From: Lagopus muta
Taxonomy: Eukaryota; Chordata; Aves; Galliformes; Phasianidae
Length of the DNA stretch: 64,000 nucleotides
NCBI RefSeq assembly: GCF_023343835.1
Contig: NC_064443.1
Span: forward strand, 10,602,001-10,666,000
Direction: 5' to 3'
The notes beneath the pieces were generated by a model. That model did not search any database, was not told the DNA's origin, and saw only the letters and a program-made list of their open reading frames with translations. Made by a program: the position numbers and the translations under genes. Positions 1 to 13,500 of the stretch are shown piece by piece. Positions within the stretch are counted from its first letter, which is position 1, and each line of letters starts with the position of its first letter.

Positions 1-1109
1 TGTCACGTATTGACATTACTGATTTCCGTTACCTTCTAACCATTTTTTGTGGGGTTGAGGTCTTACCATTGCCAATAACTATATGTTTATATATGTATGA
101 ATATTCATGGTTTTGCAAGCCATATTTTAAATATTTTGGCTTAGCTTTTCTCCTCTCTTTTCCAAAATCCTACCATCATTTCAAAGCTCCCCACCCTGCA
201 ACAAGATATGATCACAGTAGGAGGCGTTGAGGTTAATGAAGTTTTCACTATATCCAAAAGGGAAGATTTCTCACTCAAATGTTTGCAACACTTTTTGCTC
301 CCCAAAATGCAACCTGAAATGAGCCTTACCACCTGCTTTTCTTGAGTTCACCACATTGGCTGTTGAGGACAAATCTCACTGCCCTTGTCTGTAAGGAGGC
401 AAAGCTTCAGAAAAAGGCTTTGCCCTGGAGGTTACAGGAGTGAAAAAAATAAAATAAATCAGCAGGTGCAAAACACTCACCTTTCAGCACCCACAGCCAC
501 TGCCATAAGAAACCAGTGAGCCATTCTGCTGCATGACAGAACTTCTTTAAACTAGGCCAGGGTCTGCTCAGTAATATCCCCTAAGTAAGCACATTTAATT
601 GGGGTCACATAGCAGTGTTTGGGGGCCGTGCCTGACTGTCCTGCTGGGGGAAAGCCACAAATAACTCCAGTAAGCAAAGGCACCAGAGGGCATTTCCCTC
701 GTTCCTCTCACCCAGATTTATATTTTCATCTGGAACAGAGAGAAAAGGGTCACAAAAACATTTTATTTTGATATTGAACGGTTTCTACGTTCCAAAAACC
801 ATGGAAACATCTCTTTCTGAGAGTGAGCTACAAATTACATGTTATTTAGGCAACATTTCTGTAGAAAAATACTTTTTTCAATACTGACCAATGCTGTTAA
901 ATAACATATGCAAGCTTTAGGGCACCTTCTTCAAATCAAAGCAGCAGAACAAGGATGAGCTGAGGACAAAGCCTCCAGGTTTACATAGTTATGTTTACAT
1001 GGGCAGAGAAAGAACAGCTGGGATCAGCACAGGCCCTTACCTTGCTTATAGCCTTACTGCAACACTACACAAGCAGTTATTTATAAATATCACACATTTT
1101 CTGTTCCAG
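1..1109. other. Intron or upstream part of CFAP100, no exon found
   Basis: The exon that starts at 1110 begins in the middle of the protein, so earlier CFAP100 exons lie to the left, mostly or wholly outside the window. I looked for a preceding exon ending in phase 0 and found none that keeps an open frame into a good donor. The stretch is AT-rich, with no recognisable repeat. Confidence 0.5.
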
Positions 1110-4100
1110 GAGCCTGAGCTGTATTTTACTGACCCCCAACAACTGCTGTCTATTTTAACGGAAATGGAGGAACAGAATTTCTCCTACCTCTGTAATTTCC
1201 AGGAGACAGAGAAAGAAATGAATGAGTTTCAACACATCTTCATCGACACACAAAAAAGGAAGTGAGTGTGACCCTGTGGTGAGTGGTGGGAGGGGGGTCC
1301 CTAAGCCCCAACTTTCAAACAGTCCTTTGTGTTGGAAGGGTCCCTTAAAGGCCATCTGTTCCAACTCCCCTGCAATGAACAGGGACACCCACAGCTTCAT
1401 CAGGTGCTCAGTGCCCATCCAGCCTGACCTCGGCTGTCTGCAGGGATGGGGCACCACCACCTCTCTGGGCAGCCTGTGCCAGTGCCTCACCACATTTATT
1501 GTAAAGAATTTCTTCCCTATCAGATGCAGTGTACTCACACCTTGGTGCACAGCCCTGAAGGCACGGGCTGGGGAGCTGATGCATGTAGCATTGGGGGCTG
1601 TAAGCCAGGAAGGATGGTGTAATTCTTCTAAAGGAAGATCAAAGGCAGAAACAAGGCTCATCCTGAGAGATCCAGACCAGTGCCTGTTTTGACTCAAACC
1701 CTTCCTAGAGGAAGGCATCAGACCCAAGTGTGATTGCAGATGGCAGGTAGACACACCTATTCTCATTTGAAGTACCTCTCATTTGAAGTGAGTGCTTTTA
1801 AATGGAATCTACTTCTCACGCTGACTCATCACAAAACCTACAGCATTACTTAGCTGTGCTCTTCCTCCCCCCTCCCCCCCCCCCCCCCCCCCCCCCAATA
1901 ACTGCTATCCCGGGAAAACCCAATCTGCTCTCCGAGCCGAGGTGCAAGTCGCCCAGAAATGGAGTGTAGTGATGCTTCCACCTACCGGCAGCAGCGGGGA
2001 CAGCCTGGGTGGAAGCAGCAGAGGAACCAGATGTTTTGAGAATAATTTTCCAAACAGCTCCTCTCTCTTCTGGCCCAGGGATCGTGAGAGAACGCAGCAG
2101 AAAGAAGTTTTGCTCACCTTGAAATCCACTGTCACCAAATTGGAAGAGAGAGCAGCAGACCTGAAGCTCAGAGTTGAAGACTTTTCCTCAGAACGTGAAG
2201 CTGATGTCCAGGTACACCCCAAGGTGGAGGTAAAGTGGGACAGCACAGCCATGAGCTGCTCCTCCAGCCATAGCCATCCATCCCAGGCACTGCTAAGCAA
2301 ACTGAGAAGCAAGCAATCAAGTTCTAAGAGAAAGCATTCTGGTTTCCTTCTCTATTCTTTTAGAGGGATATAGTGGTTCTAACCAGGCAGGATCCAACTG
2401 GTGCATCTCACTGTATCTCCTCTTTTCTCTAGGATAAAATGCTTGCAAGCTTGAGAAAAAAAGTGCGGGAGATCTATGGTCAGTGCATTGGAGAAAGCAG
2501 GGAAGGCATGGAGACAGTGGAGATGCTGGCAGCAATAGAAAAAAAGCTCATTGAGTTACTGGACAACCTGGAAAGAATTCCACCTGCAAAGATAGCAGAG
2601 ATTGAAAAAGCCAAGAAAAAAGAACAGAGAATGAGGTAAGACAAGAACTCCTAGAACTGAGGCCTCTATTTTTAACTACTGACAATCAAAATCAAAGCCC
2701 CTGAAATAGCCGAATTTGTCAGATCAACCTAGGAAACATTAACAGTAATCTGAAACCCCGGGGGGACCCACATCCCAATTTAGCCCTCTGATAATTTCAC
2801 ACTCCCAGTGCTTGCAGCTCGATCAGCAAGCAGCAGCCCAGAGCTGCATTAGGAGAGGCCAGGAAAGTGCCTGTATTGAACTGATTGAACAAAAAATGAC
2901 TCCTCTGTTTAAGAATATAGGGCACCTGTAAGCAATGCCAGCTTTCAAATGTTTCTTCTACAAATCTCTGCAGTTTAAATTGTGCTTCTTAATTAAAACA
3001 GGAGTCAATTAACACAACAAATTTATGTTCCTAGACATTGCCATTGGCTCTGTTACACAAATGGAAGTTCCCATGCAAACAGCAAAGACATAACTGAGGA
3101 GCTGACTGTATCTGGCCATCCCTGGGTAAATCAGATTCATTGAAGCAAAGTAGTTTGAGAATTTAAAGGCAAAGTGACATTTTCCTTGTACTTCTTTCTC
3201 TGAGTCTTTCTTTGCCTTTATGGTAGAAAGGATGTGACACTTCCTCCCTATGTTCTGTGAATGATTTTGTACTCTTCACTTACAAAAGAAATGTGGCCCT
3301 GGAGACACCCAAGGTCAGGCTGGACAGGCTCTAAGCACCTGATGGAGCTGTGGATGTCCCTGTTCATTGCAAGGAGTTGGACTAATGGCCTTTAAAGGTC
3401 CCTTCCAATTAAAATGATTCTGTGATTTGATGAAGCAAGACACACTTTTTCTGCTCTGGGGATGGAACAGAAGAATCCGTGAAGGAATCTGACCAAACCT
3501 TGGCTCCGGCCTGCCTCCGGAAATCAAAACAAAAGAGTAACAAAACAAAAACCTTCAAAGAGCATTTAAAACCCAGCATCATCTATATCCAAATCCCTGC
3601 ATTCCAGTGGTCTTACACTGTTAGAAAAGGAATGGGTCAAAAGCATATTTGTATATCTGTGCACATTCCAACCTCCTTTTTTTGCTCCCTTCAAAAGGCT
3701 GAGAGAGGAAAAGGAACAACAGCAGAAGCAGCTGCAGGAGGAGAAACTGCAACGGGCCCTGGAGAGAGCACAGGCAATCATACAGAAAAAGGTAAGTGCA
3801 GTGATCCATAGGAACACACCTCATCTCTGCAGCCCACCTCAGGGAAGACGAGGCACCCAAACCCAGCCATTAAATGGGGGAGGAACTCAACCCTGCCAGG
3901 AAAACAGCTAGCAAGGAGCACGATCCCAGCAGCAAGAGAACCCTACAGCACACGTGGTTCATGGTGCTGTTTTAACAAACATGTGCTGCCTCTTTCTCTG
4001 CAGACTGGCAGAAGGCTGATGTTCCGTTCCAGCCCACCTGCCAGGAAGGAAAAGAAAAAGCACAACCAAGAACAAAGGGATAAAGACAAAGAAGAAATAC

Positions 4101-4117
4101 TGTACTATTTCACTTGA
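1110..4117 (+). CDS. CFAP100: CFAP100 (CCDC37), C-terminal five coding exons, 5' part outside window
   Basis: Cilia- and flagella-associated protein 100 is a coiled-coil axonemal protein, linked in the family to inner dynein arm assembly. Five exons join in phase: 1110-1261, 2079-2211, 2433-2635, 3698-3791 and 4004-4117, each with AG before and GT after, and a TGA stop at 4115-4117. The visible 231 residues include the conserved stretch EPELYFTDPQQLL near the start, then heptad-rich charged helices (LEERAADLKLR, IEKAKKKEQRMRLREEKEQQ) and a basic tail (GRRLMFRSSPPARK). This matches the C-terminal third of vertebrate CFAP100 as I know it. The last three residues before the stop are aromatic/Thr (YFT). 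The gene converges on ZXDC. Intron 1 carries a CR1 fragment and a poly-C tract; intron 3 carries a CR1 tail. The identity rests on remembered family sequence plus the ZXDC neighbour. Confidence 0.9.
1323..1525 (-). mobile_element. CR1 retrotransposon 3' fragment (reverse orientation)
   Basis: The stretch reads as the reverse complement of a CR1 tail: 'ttggaagggtcccttaaagg', then the dispersed CR1 blocks for 'gggacacc', 'cagcctgacct' and 'cagtgcctcacca'. It lacks the terminal octamers and the 5' part. It lies in CFAP100 intron 1, just after the exon donor at 1262. Confidence 0.85.
1863..1896. repeat. Poly-C tract (23 consecutive C)
   Basis: A C-rich run in CFAP100 intron 1 ends in 23 uninterrupted C at 1874-1896. 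The complementary strand is a long G run. Confidence 0.95.
3301..3430 (+). mobile_element. CR1 retrotransposon 3' tail
   Basis: A sense CR1 end: 'ggtcaggctggacaggctct', 'cctttaaaggtcccttccaa', then the terminal octamer-like AATGATTCTGTGATTTGATG. It lies inside CFAP100 intron 3 and is 5' truncated, as usual for CR1. Confidence 0.85.
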
Positions 4118-4304
4118 CAGCACAGCTTTTACTACTTAACATAGGGTTGATAGCACTCTAGAAAAAGGTTTCTGTAGCTCCAGCCTGAGCTTAAGCTATT
4201 TGCAGTGTGAGAACATCATGAACTTCACGAAACCCCTCCTACCTCTGCAAGACCCAAAGGAAAGGAGCGTCAGGCAACCACTCATTGTTTTTCTTAACTA
4301 CGGA

Positions 4305-4310
4305 AATAAA
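4305..4310 (+). terminator. CFAP100 poly(A) signal AATAAA
   Basis: AATAAA lies 188 bases after the CFAP100 stop, with a second overlapping copy (AATAAATG) directly after it. A T-rich stretch follows within about 30 bases. Confidence 0.75.
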
Positions 4311-4329
4311 ATAAATGCTCTTAATTTGC

Positions 4330-4679
4330 TCCTTTGGCTCCTGCTAGCAATGCTTTTCTCATTCAGTTGTTGATGCAAATAGCTCTATCCCTAAAAACCT
4401 GACCAACGTCCTGGGTAACAATTTTGCCATGGCCCAACTAAGCCAAGCACTTACCATTTATCATAACCACAGATCAGGTGAACAGCTATAAAATGAAGTC
4501 TCTGCCTTAATCTGAAGGATGGATTGGTGGACTCCACTCTGCTACTGTGAAGATACAAACAAAGGAGGAAAAAACCAAACAAGCCAAACAGAAACAAAGC
4601 CGTTGACCATTAACTTTATGTCAGGTGCAACCATATAAAGAACAATACCCAGTGACAAGCTGACCATAAAAAAAAAAGC
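4330..4679. other. Tail-to-tail spacer between CFAP100 and ZXDC
   Basis: About 350 bases lie between the two converging poly(A) signals. I see no exon and no recognisable repeat apart from short A runs. Confidence 0.6.
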
Positions 4680-4685
4680 TTTATT
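4680..4685 (-). terminator. Candidate ZXDC poly(A) signal
   Basis: TTTATT on the + strand reads AATAAA on the - strand. It is the leftmost good signal before CFAP100 and would give ZXDC a 3' UTR of about 2.1 kb. Closer signals could be used instead. Confidence 0.5.
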
Positions 4686-6745
4686 AACCCTTTTGCACCA
4701 GTAGTTCTTCAGGCATCCATTGCCAGCAATGGACTTCAAGCCAAGTGATCCATTTGTCGGCCCCAAGAGGTTAGCACTTTACATTCATTTACAAAGCTGA
4801 GTGAGGTACATTTTCAGAAGTAGAAAGATTAAGTTGCAAGTCCCATAAAAAGATGGAGTGTTCCTTGGCCACTGTATTAGATTAAGAACTGGTATGGTCC
4901 TTGAGAACAGAATAACACAGGCGTTGGCAGCTTGAGGAGTCTCAACTTTTAGAGATGGAGCACGGTGAGCACTGAGCAACAATCACTTGTCCCTTCAGCA
5001 TGATTCCTCCTCAACCTTCCTACCTTTCAGGAGAGGATTCTATGTTGTGGTCACAGCCATCAAGTAAATGATCTCCCCTACCAGCAAGTTTGGTTTGGAA
5101 ACCCCACCTGAGAGGGTAACAAGAATCCCTGGGCATAAGCTGTAAACTCAGGATGAAAGGAACAGAGACACCTCAGTGCTCAGATACTTAAACAAAAGAT
5201 AGAAAAATAAAACTGGTTCAACCAGAGGATAAAATACTGTCCAGGAACTGGGATCTGAAGTTGGATGTAACCTGCATACTTTTTTTTTTTTTTCCCATTA
5301 AGTCATCAACCAAAAAAAGCATTCTTCTGGACACATACATAGTTCAAAAAGGCACAGGAAGTAAAAGCTTTTCTGAATGACCTCATGTGAATTCAACATC
5401 AGTATAACCGTCAAATAAATATGTGCAAGATTAGAAAGATCACAATATTTTTCTGCATGACATACCTTATTCTGTAAAAAAACAGACACATATGTGCACA
5501 CACACCTCATTGAGAATAAAAAAAACCATTACATCACCGTTCTATCAAATTCCTATACGTCATTTTATAGGCATTTAGTACACCACCATGAGAAACCTTT
5601 AAATTACTACCTCAAAATGTAACCAAAGGCTGATTTTAATTTCCCCCCTATACAATTCTATACTTACTTAGGTGTTTGCAGTCCAGATAAGTTCAGTATG
5701 TACAACCTCTTCCACTGCCCTCCAGTAGAAATAGCAGTTTATCAGTGAGGCAGGTCTTACTAACAGCTCTTTTTCCCCTCCCATGAAATTCTAACTGCAT
5801 ATTCTGTAAACCAGCCGAAAACCCCACATGCATGTGATACTCTGGGATATCAGTAAAGAACAAGTGTTGACAGAGTTAAAAAATAATAATAATAAAATAT
5901 ATAAAAAATAAGAAGGTAGTGGCCAGTTTACAAGCAACCTGGCAGCAGTTCGTAGATGAGACATAATCAAGGTGCTTAATTTATGTGACTGTCAAAATCC
6001 CTCCCAAAAAAGGGAACACAAAGATAAAAACCAACCTCTCTCGACACTTGGAGTCTCAGCTCATCACTTACAGTGAGTACAATTCTATTGCGTTTCTCTT
6101 TCAAGTTTTGCTGGAAGAATTCAGCAGATTATTTGGGATGAGGGAACAAGGAAAGGGAGAAACTCAACATGAGCTACAAACTCATTCACAGCTAAGTTAA
6201 TATGTAGAATCTAGCTTGCTAAAACAAAAACTTTAGAACATTTCATTTTCATGGTGTAGGGCATCAGCTTTGTTACATGTGACACTTGATTCCAGTTTTC
6301 TGCCAAAACACGGGGGCCAGAACAATCTGTGTGCACGTGTGTGCATGTAAAATATCTGTAAATTTTAGGAAAGTTTGAGCTGTCATAGGCAGGATTATTA
6401 ATTTCTGTTAGCTGCAGAATACTTGCTTTCCTCTGAAAACAGTAAATATTACCTCAGTTTGAAGTTTAATCGAGTACTTCTCCCTGAAACAACACTGTAC
6501 AGCAGCCTGCGCTGGGCTGCGACCGCTAGGCAGCTGGGTTATACTACACAGGCACATCAAGTAGGATTTACACTTGTTAAGAAAACCTTTCAGCTGTAAC
6601 TGCCTTTAGCAAATTGCAAAAAGCACAACCATAATCCAGTACTCCTAGTTTTCCTATTTTCTTCAGAAGAAGACCCACAGAGTTATCTTATTTTGTCCAG
6701 ACACGATTGCTCAATTGGCTTTCAAGTAACTGTCCTTAATAATGG
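4686..6745 (-). other. Inferred ZXDC 3' untranslated region
   Basis: There is no coding exon between the ZXDC stop and the candidate poly(A) signal. The stretch is AT-rich, with a poly-T run at about 5279-5294 and no recognised interspersed repeat. It is called UTR by inference only: no transcript evidence is available here. Confidence 0.5.
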
Positions 6746-9700
6746 TCATTCCAGATCCTGTAAGTTTATTGTGCTTCCAGTGAACTGAGAGTTATCAGAA
6801 CCTGCATCGTCTTCAGCAGAATTGTGTGGTTCCTGTTGAAGCAAAAAACAAAAACAAAAACAGCAGAGAAGTTCAGCACTTTCACCTCTTAATGCTTATC
6901 AGTAAGAACATCCTGACATTAACCCAAGATCAGAGAAATGCTCTGGATTGCTTGAATTGTTCCAAAGCTTTCCTACTCTGGTGACCCACTCAGACACCAC
7001 TTCTCTGTTTTTTTTCATCTAACTGCCATTCCCATGTAGACAACTCTCTGACATTTAGGATCAAGATTTTGTTGTCTCACTTCCCATCCTTCCTGCAGAC
7101 CATTACACACATATCAGTTCTGATACTCAATCATGACCTGTGCAGTATCTACAGGATAGATAAGGATAATAAGGACGGGACGCTCCAATAATAAATGAGT
7201 AACATTTTGTTATTCATTACCCACTAACAGAGGTACAAAAACAACCACCTGTGACGTGTCAAAGGTTGGTAACACACACAAGATAACCCTTGCAGTACAC
7301 TTCTCTACTTCCTGCAATTGAATCTGAACTCCTCATAGTAAACAAGGCGTTTCCATTACGCAGAACATCGGTGTTTAGAATGAACTATTCACTTTTCAAG
7401 CAAGGCCATAAAACCCAATGGCTCTGATATGCTGTACCTGAAGTATGTGAACAGGTAAATCCACCGTAAGCTGAGAATGTGATGAGGAGGACTGAGAGCT
7501 CAGCTGAAAGGGCAAATCTCCCTCTCCTGAGGGATCATCCTGTGAAGGCAGAAATGTGATGCTGTTAGAAGGCTCCGAAGCATCTCAGAACAATAAATTC
7601 CACTCAGCCCCAGAGTCTTAAAAAATTGATAAAGCCACTGCACTGTACAAGGCCTACATCCACAAAGATAAGAGAAATCCTAACTACCACTTAAATTCAA
7701 ACCTTATTCAGTACACAACCTATTGTCCCTATTATAATCAACTTGGAAAATTGTCAAGATCTAAAAGGGAAGGAATGGTTCACCCTCCATCATATTTAAG
7801 GCTCAGACATAAGCTACAAGTTTCACCGTGCTACATGAAGCTGCTACTTAACAGAAAAGTTGCATTTACACCCATCAGAAAGAGACAAAGCATTCCCCCC
7901 ATTGCTTCTTATGTATCAAATCTTGTTAGGAATAAAGCAGAAAGAACCTATCATCTCTCTGGATACTACACAGATATGCACCAGGCTAAAAGTGTACTGT
8001 TCAAAATACTCCACTAATCAGTCCACACAGATTATTAGGTGCTTTTAGACAGAGAAATCTTAATTTTTATTTCAGCTGTTAAGAAGAAAATCAGTTTCAG
8101 CTGAAACTTCATTTTGTGGGAATCTTCATATCATCCTTATTAACTTTGTATATGGGAGAGATGGAGCAATGTAAGACATTCAGTGAAAAGAGGGAACAAG
8201 AATAGAGCACACACATTCTCAGCAAGGACTGGAAGAAAAAGTTGCGCTCAGGAAGATGAACAGAATGCTCCCCCCTGCAGTTACAGTGCCCACTGTATGG
8301 TCCAGGCTGGACTGAAAATATTAGCACTAACAAAATAAAAATATCTATTTCCACAGCCCATTGGTTCTAGTCCCAGCAGTTGCATGATTGAATCAGCTGT
8401 TTTCAGGCTTTTCCAGACCTCTCTAAAGCCACTTTACTTATAAACTTCCCATGAGTGTGGGCAAGTGCCCCAATGAACACTGAAGACCTACGATTTCCAT
8501 CTCGAGGAGTACACGTTTAGATTCTTCTACAAATGCTCCAGTTAGAATAATAAGGTAAAGATGTTTCCTCTCCTCAGTTCTCACCTGAAGAAGCTGAATT
8601 TGCACATACTGTGCTCCCGTTGCAGGGTCCCTTATCGTCAGCCCTCCATTCGGCAGAACAACGCTGCCACCCAGCCGACCACCAGGAGCGGACGATGAGA
8701 AATTGGTGGGGCTTACTTTACCACCCTTGCTTTTCCTCTGACCAGAGCCAGTTGTCCCTTAAAAAATAAAAAAGTTTAATATTTAGGTGGTCAGAAGCAA
8801 TTTGCCAACGTTTCTTGCTCGTGTTTTTCAATTCTATGCAGTCAGTTTACCCTGCACCACCAATCATACGACACAGGAAATGCATGGAACAGTACAGTGT
8901 AATTAAGCACCATCTGACAGCAAAAAGGCCACAGCAATCAGTCACTGAACTCCACGTGCTCACTGAGCAGTTATTTTACATGAATGGCATAGAACCACAC
9001 CACAAACCACTAAGCTTAGGGCTCTCCCCTCTGGTAGCACAGAAATGCTGACACGTTTGCACAGCTACAGAAAGGAATCGGGAAGTGAAACTGCATCTTC
9101 CATTTTTTATTTTTCTGTTTATTTCCTGAAAAGTTATGTACATCATTTTTTTCAAATCATAAAAATAATAATAATAAATCATAGTGAAGCTCATCTACTT
9201 CCAGAAATATGAAGGACAGGCTGAAACAGCTTTACACAGCTAGCTGAAAGCCACCAAGGTAATAAAAAACCAACTTAATGGATAAAACCCTGTCATCTGT
9301 TTGTCTGATTTTTAATCTAAGTAAATAAAAATAATGGATAACTTCATTTTAAAAACAAACTTCACTCTACGGTGCTTATGTAGCCTAGCTGAACTAATGA
9401 GAAATACAAGACTTGTGATCACTGTGAGAATCACATCATGGCATTAAGGCAACAGCAGCTGGTGAAGGCTGACTACCAGCAGACTAGAGTGAGAAAGGAA
9501 ATAGGGATGTTTTGAGACCACTTTAGAAACAGGTGCAGATTTAGTACAATCATCTGTGTAAACAAATGTCCCAACACTGGGCACATGCATGCATTTTATG
9601 ATACAAGCACACTTAGAACTAAGCTTCATAAAGCAGCTCTGTATCTGCATGACGTCTCACTGAACCAGACAACATGAACAGGTACAGATTATATAATGAA

Positions 9701-10550
9701 CAGTGTGTCACGATGCTCAATGCAGAACTAGTCACTTCACTTACCTTAACACCTTCCCTTTTACAGATACAAGAGGCAGTGAGAACTAAACCATATATAA
9801 AACAGAACAGATTTCCCATCACAGCACCAAGGGGCAGATTTAATTCAGACACCTGAGATTGTCTCCCAGCACAGTGAGCCACCAATCACATCCCATCTGA
9901 CAAATCCACATCGGACAGCTTTTACTTTTTAAGAGAAAGGCAACACATCTGAAATGGTGACCTAAAATATCACCCTGCTCTCTTCAAAGCTTCTGTGTAA
10001 CGGAAAGTTTTGAGTATTTCTAGATAACTGAAGAAATAAATACAAAATAATTCCTTAATGCTGCATAGACATTGTTACTATGCAAAAAAAGAAGCAAAGC
10101 AAATCCTGCTGATCTCTTCATTATCTATACAGAAGAGAACTCACAAGGTACAATCAAAAGCATGAACAACGGAAAGTAAAAAAATCTTCTTCTTTTGGTT
10201 GCTTTAATAACAAAAATCAAAAGCAGATGAAGGGACAGAGGGATATTACCTTTATAACAACCACGGAACAGAAGGCGAAGATTTCTTTGCAAGCTTACTG
10301 TGGAACTGGTGTTCTACACTTAACAGATGGCACACCGTGTGCATAATTATTTTAACTACCAATAAATGGGTATGGTACTTAAAAGTGTACTCAGATACCT
10401 GTTCCTATTTCACTGCCAAACCCTTTTATAATTGTTTTAGCACATATAACGCAATGTCTTCTCACCTGTGCTGCTCCCATTCCCTTTTTGTTTTCTTTTC
10501 TTGGCCAGCTGAATGGCTCTGTAGTCTGTTCTCGCAGACCCACTGCTCTC
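6746..10550 (-). other. ZXDC: ZXDC exons 7-10, C-terminal region
   Basis: Four exons encode residues 775-922. Exon 7 carries the conserved block SARTDYRAIQLAK followed by a basic patch, a possible nuclear localisation signal. Exon 8 gives GGRLGG...AQYVQIQLLQ, exon 9 ends LTVDLPVHILQ, and exon 10 ends GSTINLQDLE. The acceptor of exon 7 is preceded on the - strand by a long pyrimidine tract, the A/G-rich run at about 10560-10605 on the + strand. Introns 7-9 hold no recognised repeat beyond an (AAT)n run near 9166-9179. Confidence 0.93.
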
Positions 10551-13500
10551 CTAAGTTTAAAAGAAAAAAGAGAAAAAAAAAAAAAAAAAGAAAAAAGGAA
10601 AAAAGCCAAGAAATGCAAATATTTTGAATGCAAGAAAAAGCCAAGACAATGAAACCATACTGATGAGTTACCAGTAGTGGTTATCTTATATTGCAAATAC
10701 TGAGCTCTGTATTCCCAAACTCTTCTGATTAGTTTCCATGAGTTCCCTGTATTTAATATCTGGAGTTCAACACAAAAGGAAATTATCTTCATAATTATAA
10801 GCATTCATATTTTAATAGGGTAAACACGGCAATAGAAGGAACACTTCATGCTGCAAACAAACAGGCCTCCAACAACATGATAAAGCAAAGAGGGAAGAGT
10901 ATTTGAAACAGCTACGGGAATGAAGGCTGAGGAGAAAACGTTTCAGTTTCTCTCCCAATGCAAAATCTTTCCCTGTATGTAAGTAACGTGAGATACCACA
11001 TCTTCTTGGCCTTGGGTTTTCTTGCAAATCCCATTTCATCCTCAGATAAATGGATGGTTGCTTTCTAAAACCCCTACTCTAAAAAGCCTTCATTTCACTC
11101 TCCCCACCACAATTCCAATTTTTCTTAATCTTACTTCCAAATTTTCTCATCACCACACTGCAGCTACTTCTGACAACACACTGATCAATGTCACTTTCTA
11201 CAACCTTCATCAAAAAGCAGCCAAAGCACATCACCTGCAGAAACCAAAAGAAAAGCCTGCCTGGAAGGTGTGAGTAGCAGTGGATATCCCCAAATTCAGG
11301 GTGTCTCAGTCATCTAAGGGTAAATGAATATAGCTACTGCGTACCAAAAACGAGCTGCCAGTCATTGTGCTAAGATCCATTTCTTTCTGAGCGCTGTAGC
11401 TTCCTGGAGGGTTGGAGAAAACAAACTGAGTCACTACTTTGCTGCCCTCTTGCTGACCAACAACATCCGAGCTGGGAAGCAAATTCCGTTCCATTTTAGT
11501 TGGTGTCAGTAACTCAGGCACATTGGTACCACCAAGGCTGCTAGAAGGAGTCAAAGTGGCTGTGTCAATTGTTAAATTATTGCTGGATGTCAAACCGTGC
11601 ACATCCTGACTGGGATTCCTCACTGACAACGATGCCAGCGAACCCAAGGCTTCAGCGTTGACAGTCTGTACATCATCCAAATTTAAAGTGCTTTGCTGTA
11701 GAACGGTTGTCCCAGTTCCCAGCAAGAGAGAACTGTCCAGGCTCTGCGGCATATCGCTGCTGGCCACCAGTATCAAGGGATCCACTGCCTGGCTTAAAGA
11801 ACTGCTACTGACAGGCAGGTTTCCTCCAAGAGTTGAGCCTACGGAGGCAACATCTATGGTGACGATTCCAGAGTTCACTAGCGCCATGTCTGTTGAGATT
11901 CCCGAATTGTTGCTGGACACGTTGGAGAATAGGGAAACGAGGTCTATGTTGCTGAGGTCACTGTGTCCTGGACTGGTGAGCTCACTGCTGGGTGTGAGGG
12001 AGCTGGTTGCTTCGAGCTGCGTCAGGAGATCTGCAATGGAATACAGTTTGGACATTTTTAATTGCTGGGACAAAGAAAGAAGGAAAGAGTTTGACTCACC
12101 ATGAGAAGGAGTTGTGAAAATTTAAAAGAAATCCAGTAGAGCATTACCCGTTCTTGGGGAACCCAATGACTGTAAAACATGCATCAGCCCACTAAAAATT
12201 CAACTTTTTGGGGAGGGTTTGGTTATAAATCAGAGCTTTCATCAGACACTGAGAATGAAAGAATATGAATGATCAGAGGAAGAAGCTTTTAGAGACGTTG
12301 AGTTGGTCTGCGGCACCTCACACAGTTTGAAACAAATCCCCTACCTGGGCTGAAGTTGTGTTGTTTGACCATATGCGTCTTCATACTGTGCTTGGAAGTG
12401 AACAATTTATTACAGCTGGACACAGGGCAGCGAGTCTTTAAAGAGTCCACATCCTGAAGATGTTTTTTGGAATGAATGTACAGACTACTCCGTGCTGAGA
12501 ATTTTGCACAACAGCCTGCAAGAAGATACAGATGGCTTTAAGGATTCAGCTCGTTTCAGCCTGACGTTCAGGCTTAGTGTCTCTACAAAACAAATCACAG
12601 CAGTGCTGCAGAACTCTCTGTTGGTCTGTAGCATCTGGACAAACATTCAGAGGACTCAGAAGAAAGCCAAATATACGACCTTTCGTTTTACATCAAGGAC
12701 ATCTCAGTGGATAGGACAGCTCAGCAAGCCACAAGAAGAAATGCTAAGTCACTCAATATATTCCTTCCCTGCCGTGGCATTTTAAGTGAAAATGCTTGGT
12801 GACAACTGCTGGTAAAACCATTAAAAGGAGAAACAACCACCAAGAAGAGCTGTTTTACTTTGTGAAGATGAATACTCCAGATCATACCCAACCTTCTACA
12901 TTCCTGGAATCCAACTGAAGTGATGGACCTTCAGTTTTATCTCTTCTGATTGTTAGAATTCTCCCTCTGATCCTGTAACTAGCTTGTGTTTGGGGAAAAG
13001 CACACAGCTTTCCTCTGTTTACACAGCACACACCAGTTACCAGTTAATGCAAGAGCTGAGCAGTACCTTCTACTGGGCACTCAAATGGCTTTGTACCGAG
13101 GTGGGTTATGCTGTGGCCTTTCAGGTGTTCTGCTCTTGTGAAGGACTTCCCACAGCCTTCTACCGGGCAAGTGAACCTCCTGTCATCTTCATGTTTCCTA
13201 CAAACAAACAGAATCACCATCAACAAGACCACATCCACTGCTTGACTACTGGAAGGAAAAACAAAACCTAACAAACAGAGAGGGAATTAAAATAAACAGC
13301 ACAATCTGAAAATGCTACCTCTTGTGTCGCAACAGCTTGGACATGCTGGTGAAAGACCAGCCACAGCCTTCGAAGTCGCAGATAAAAGGCCTCTCACCTT
13401 AAGCAAAGAAAGGTCACATTAACAATACGACATCACACACTGGTATTTGATTAAGAAATCCCCACTGCTGCTTAAATTCAGTTATTTCAAGACTACAAGA

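Noticed and set aside
168-345. Open + strand stretch that might be an upstream CFAP100 exon
   Set aside because: The residues do not resemble the charged helical CFAP100 sequence, and I could not pair an acceptor and donor in phase.
921-977. Possible CFAP100 exon between a TTTAG acceptor and a CAG|GTTTAC donor
   Set aside because: The next exon needs phase 0 at this junction, and in that frame there is a TGA; the donor is also poor.
12031-12073. Met-start of the long - strand frame as the beginning of a separate ZXDC-related protein
   Set aside because: The TTGCAG acceptor before 12030 joins in phase to exon 5 and gives the family sequence, so the residues before it are intronic.
13044-13271. 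Frame continuing past the ZXDC exon 4 donor (ending TAQLLH)
   Set aside because: It is an intron read-through artefact; splicing to 12515 restores the complete ninth zinc finger.
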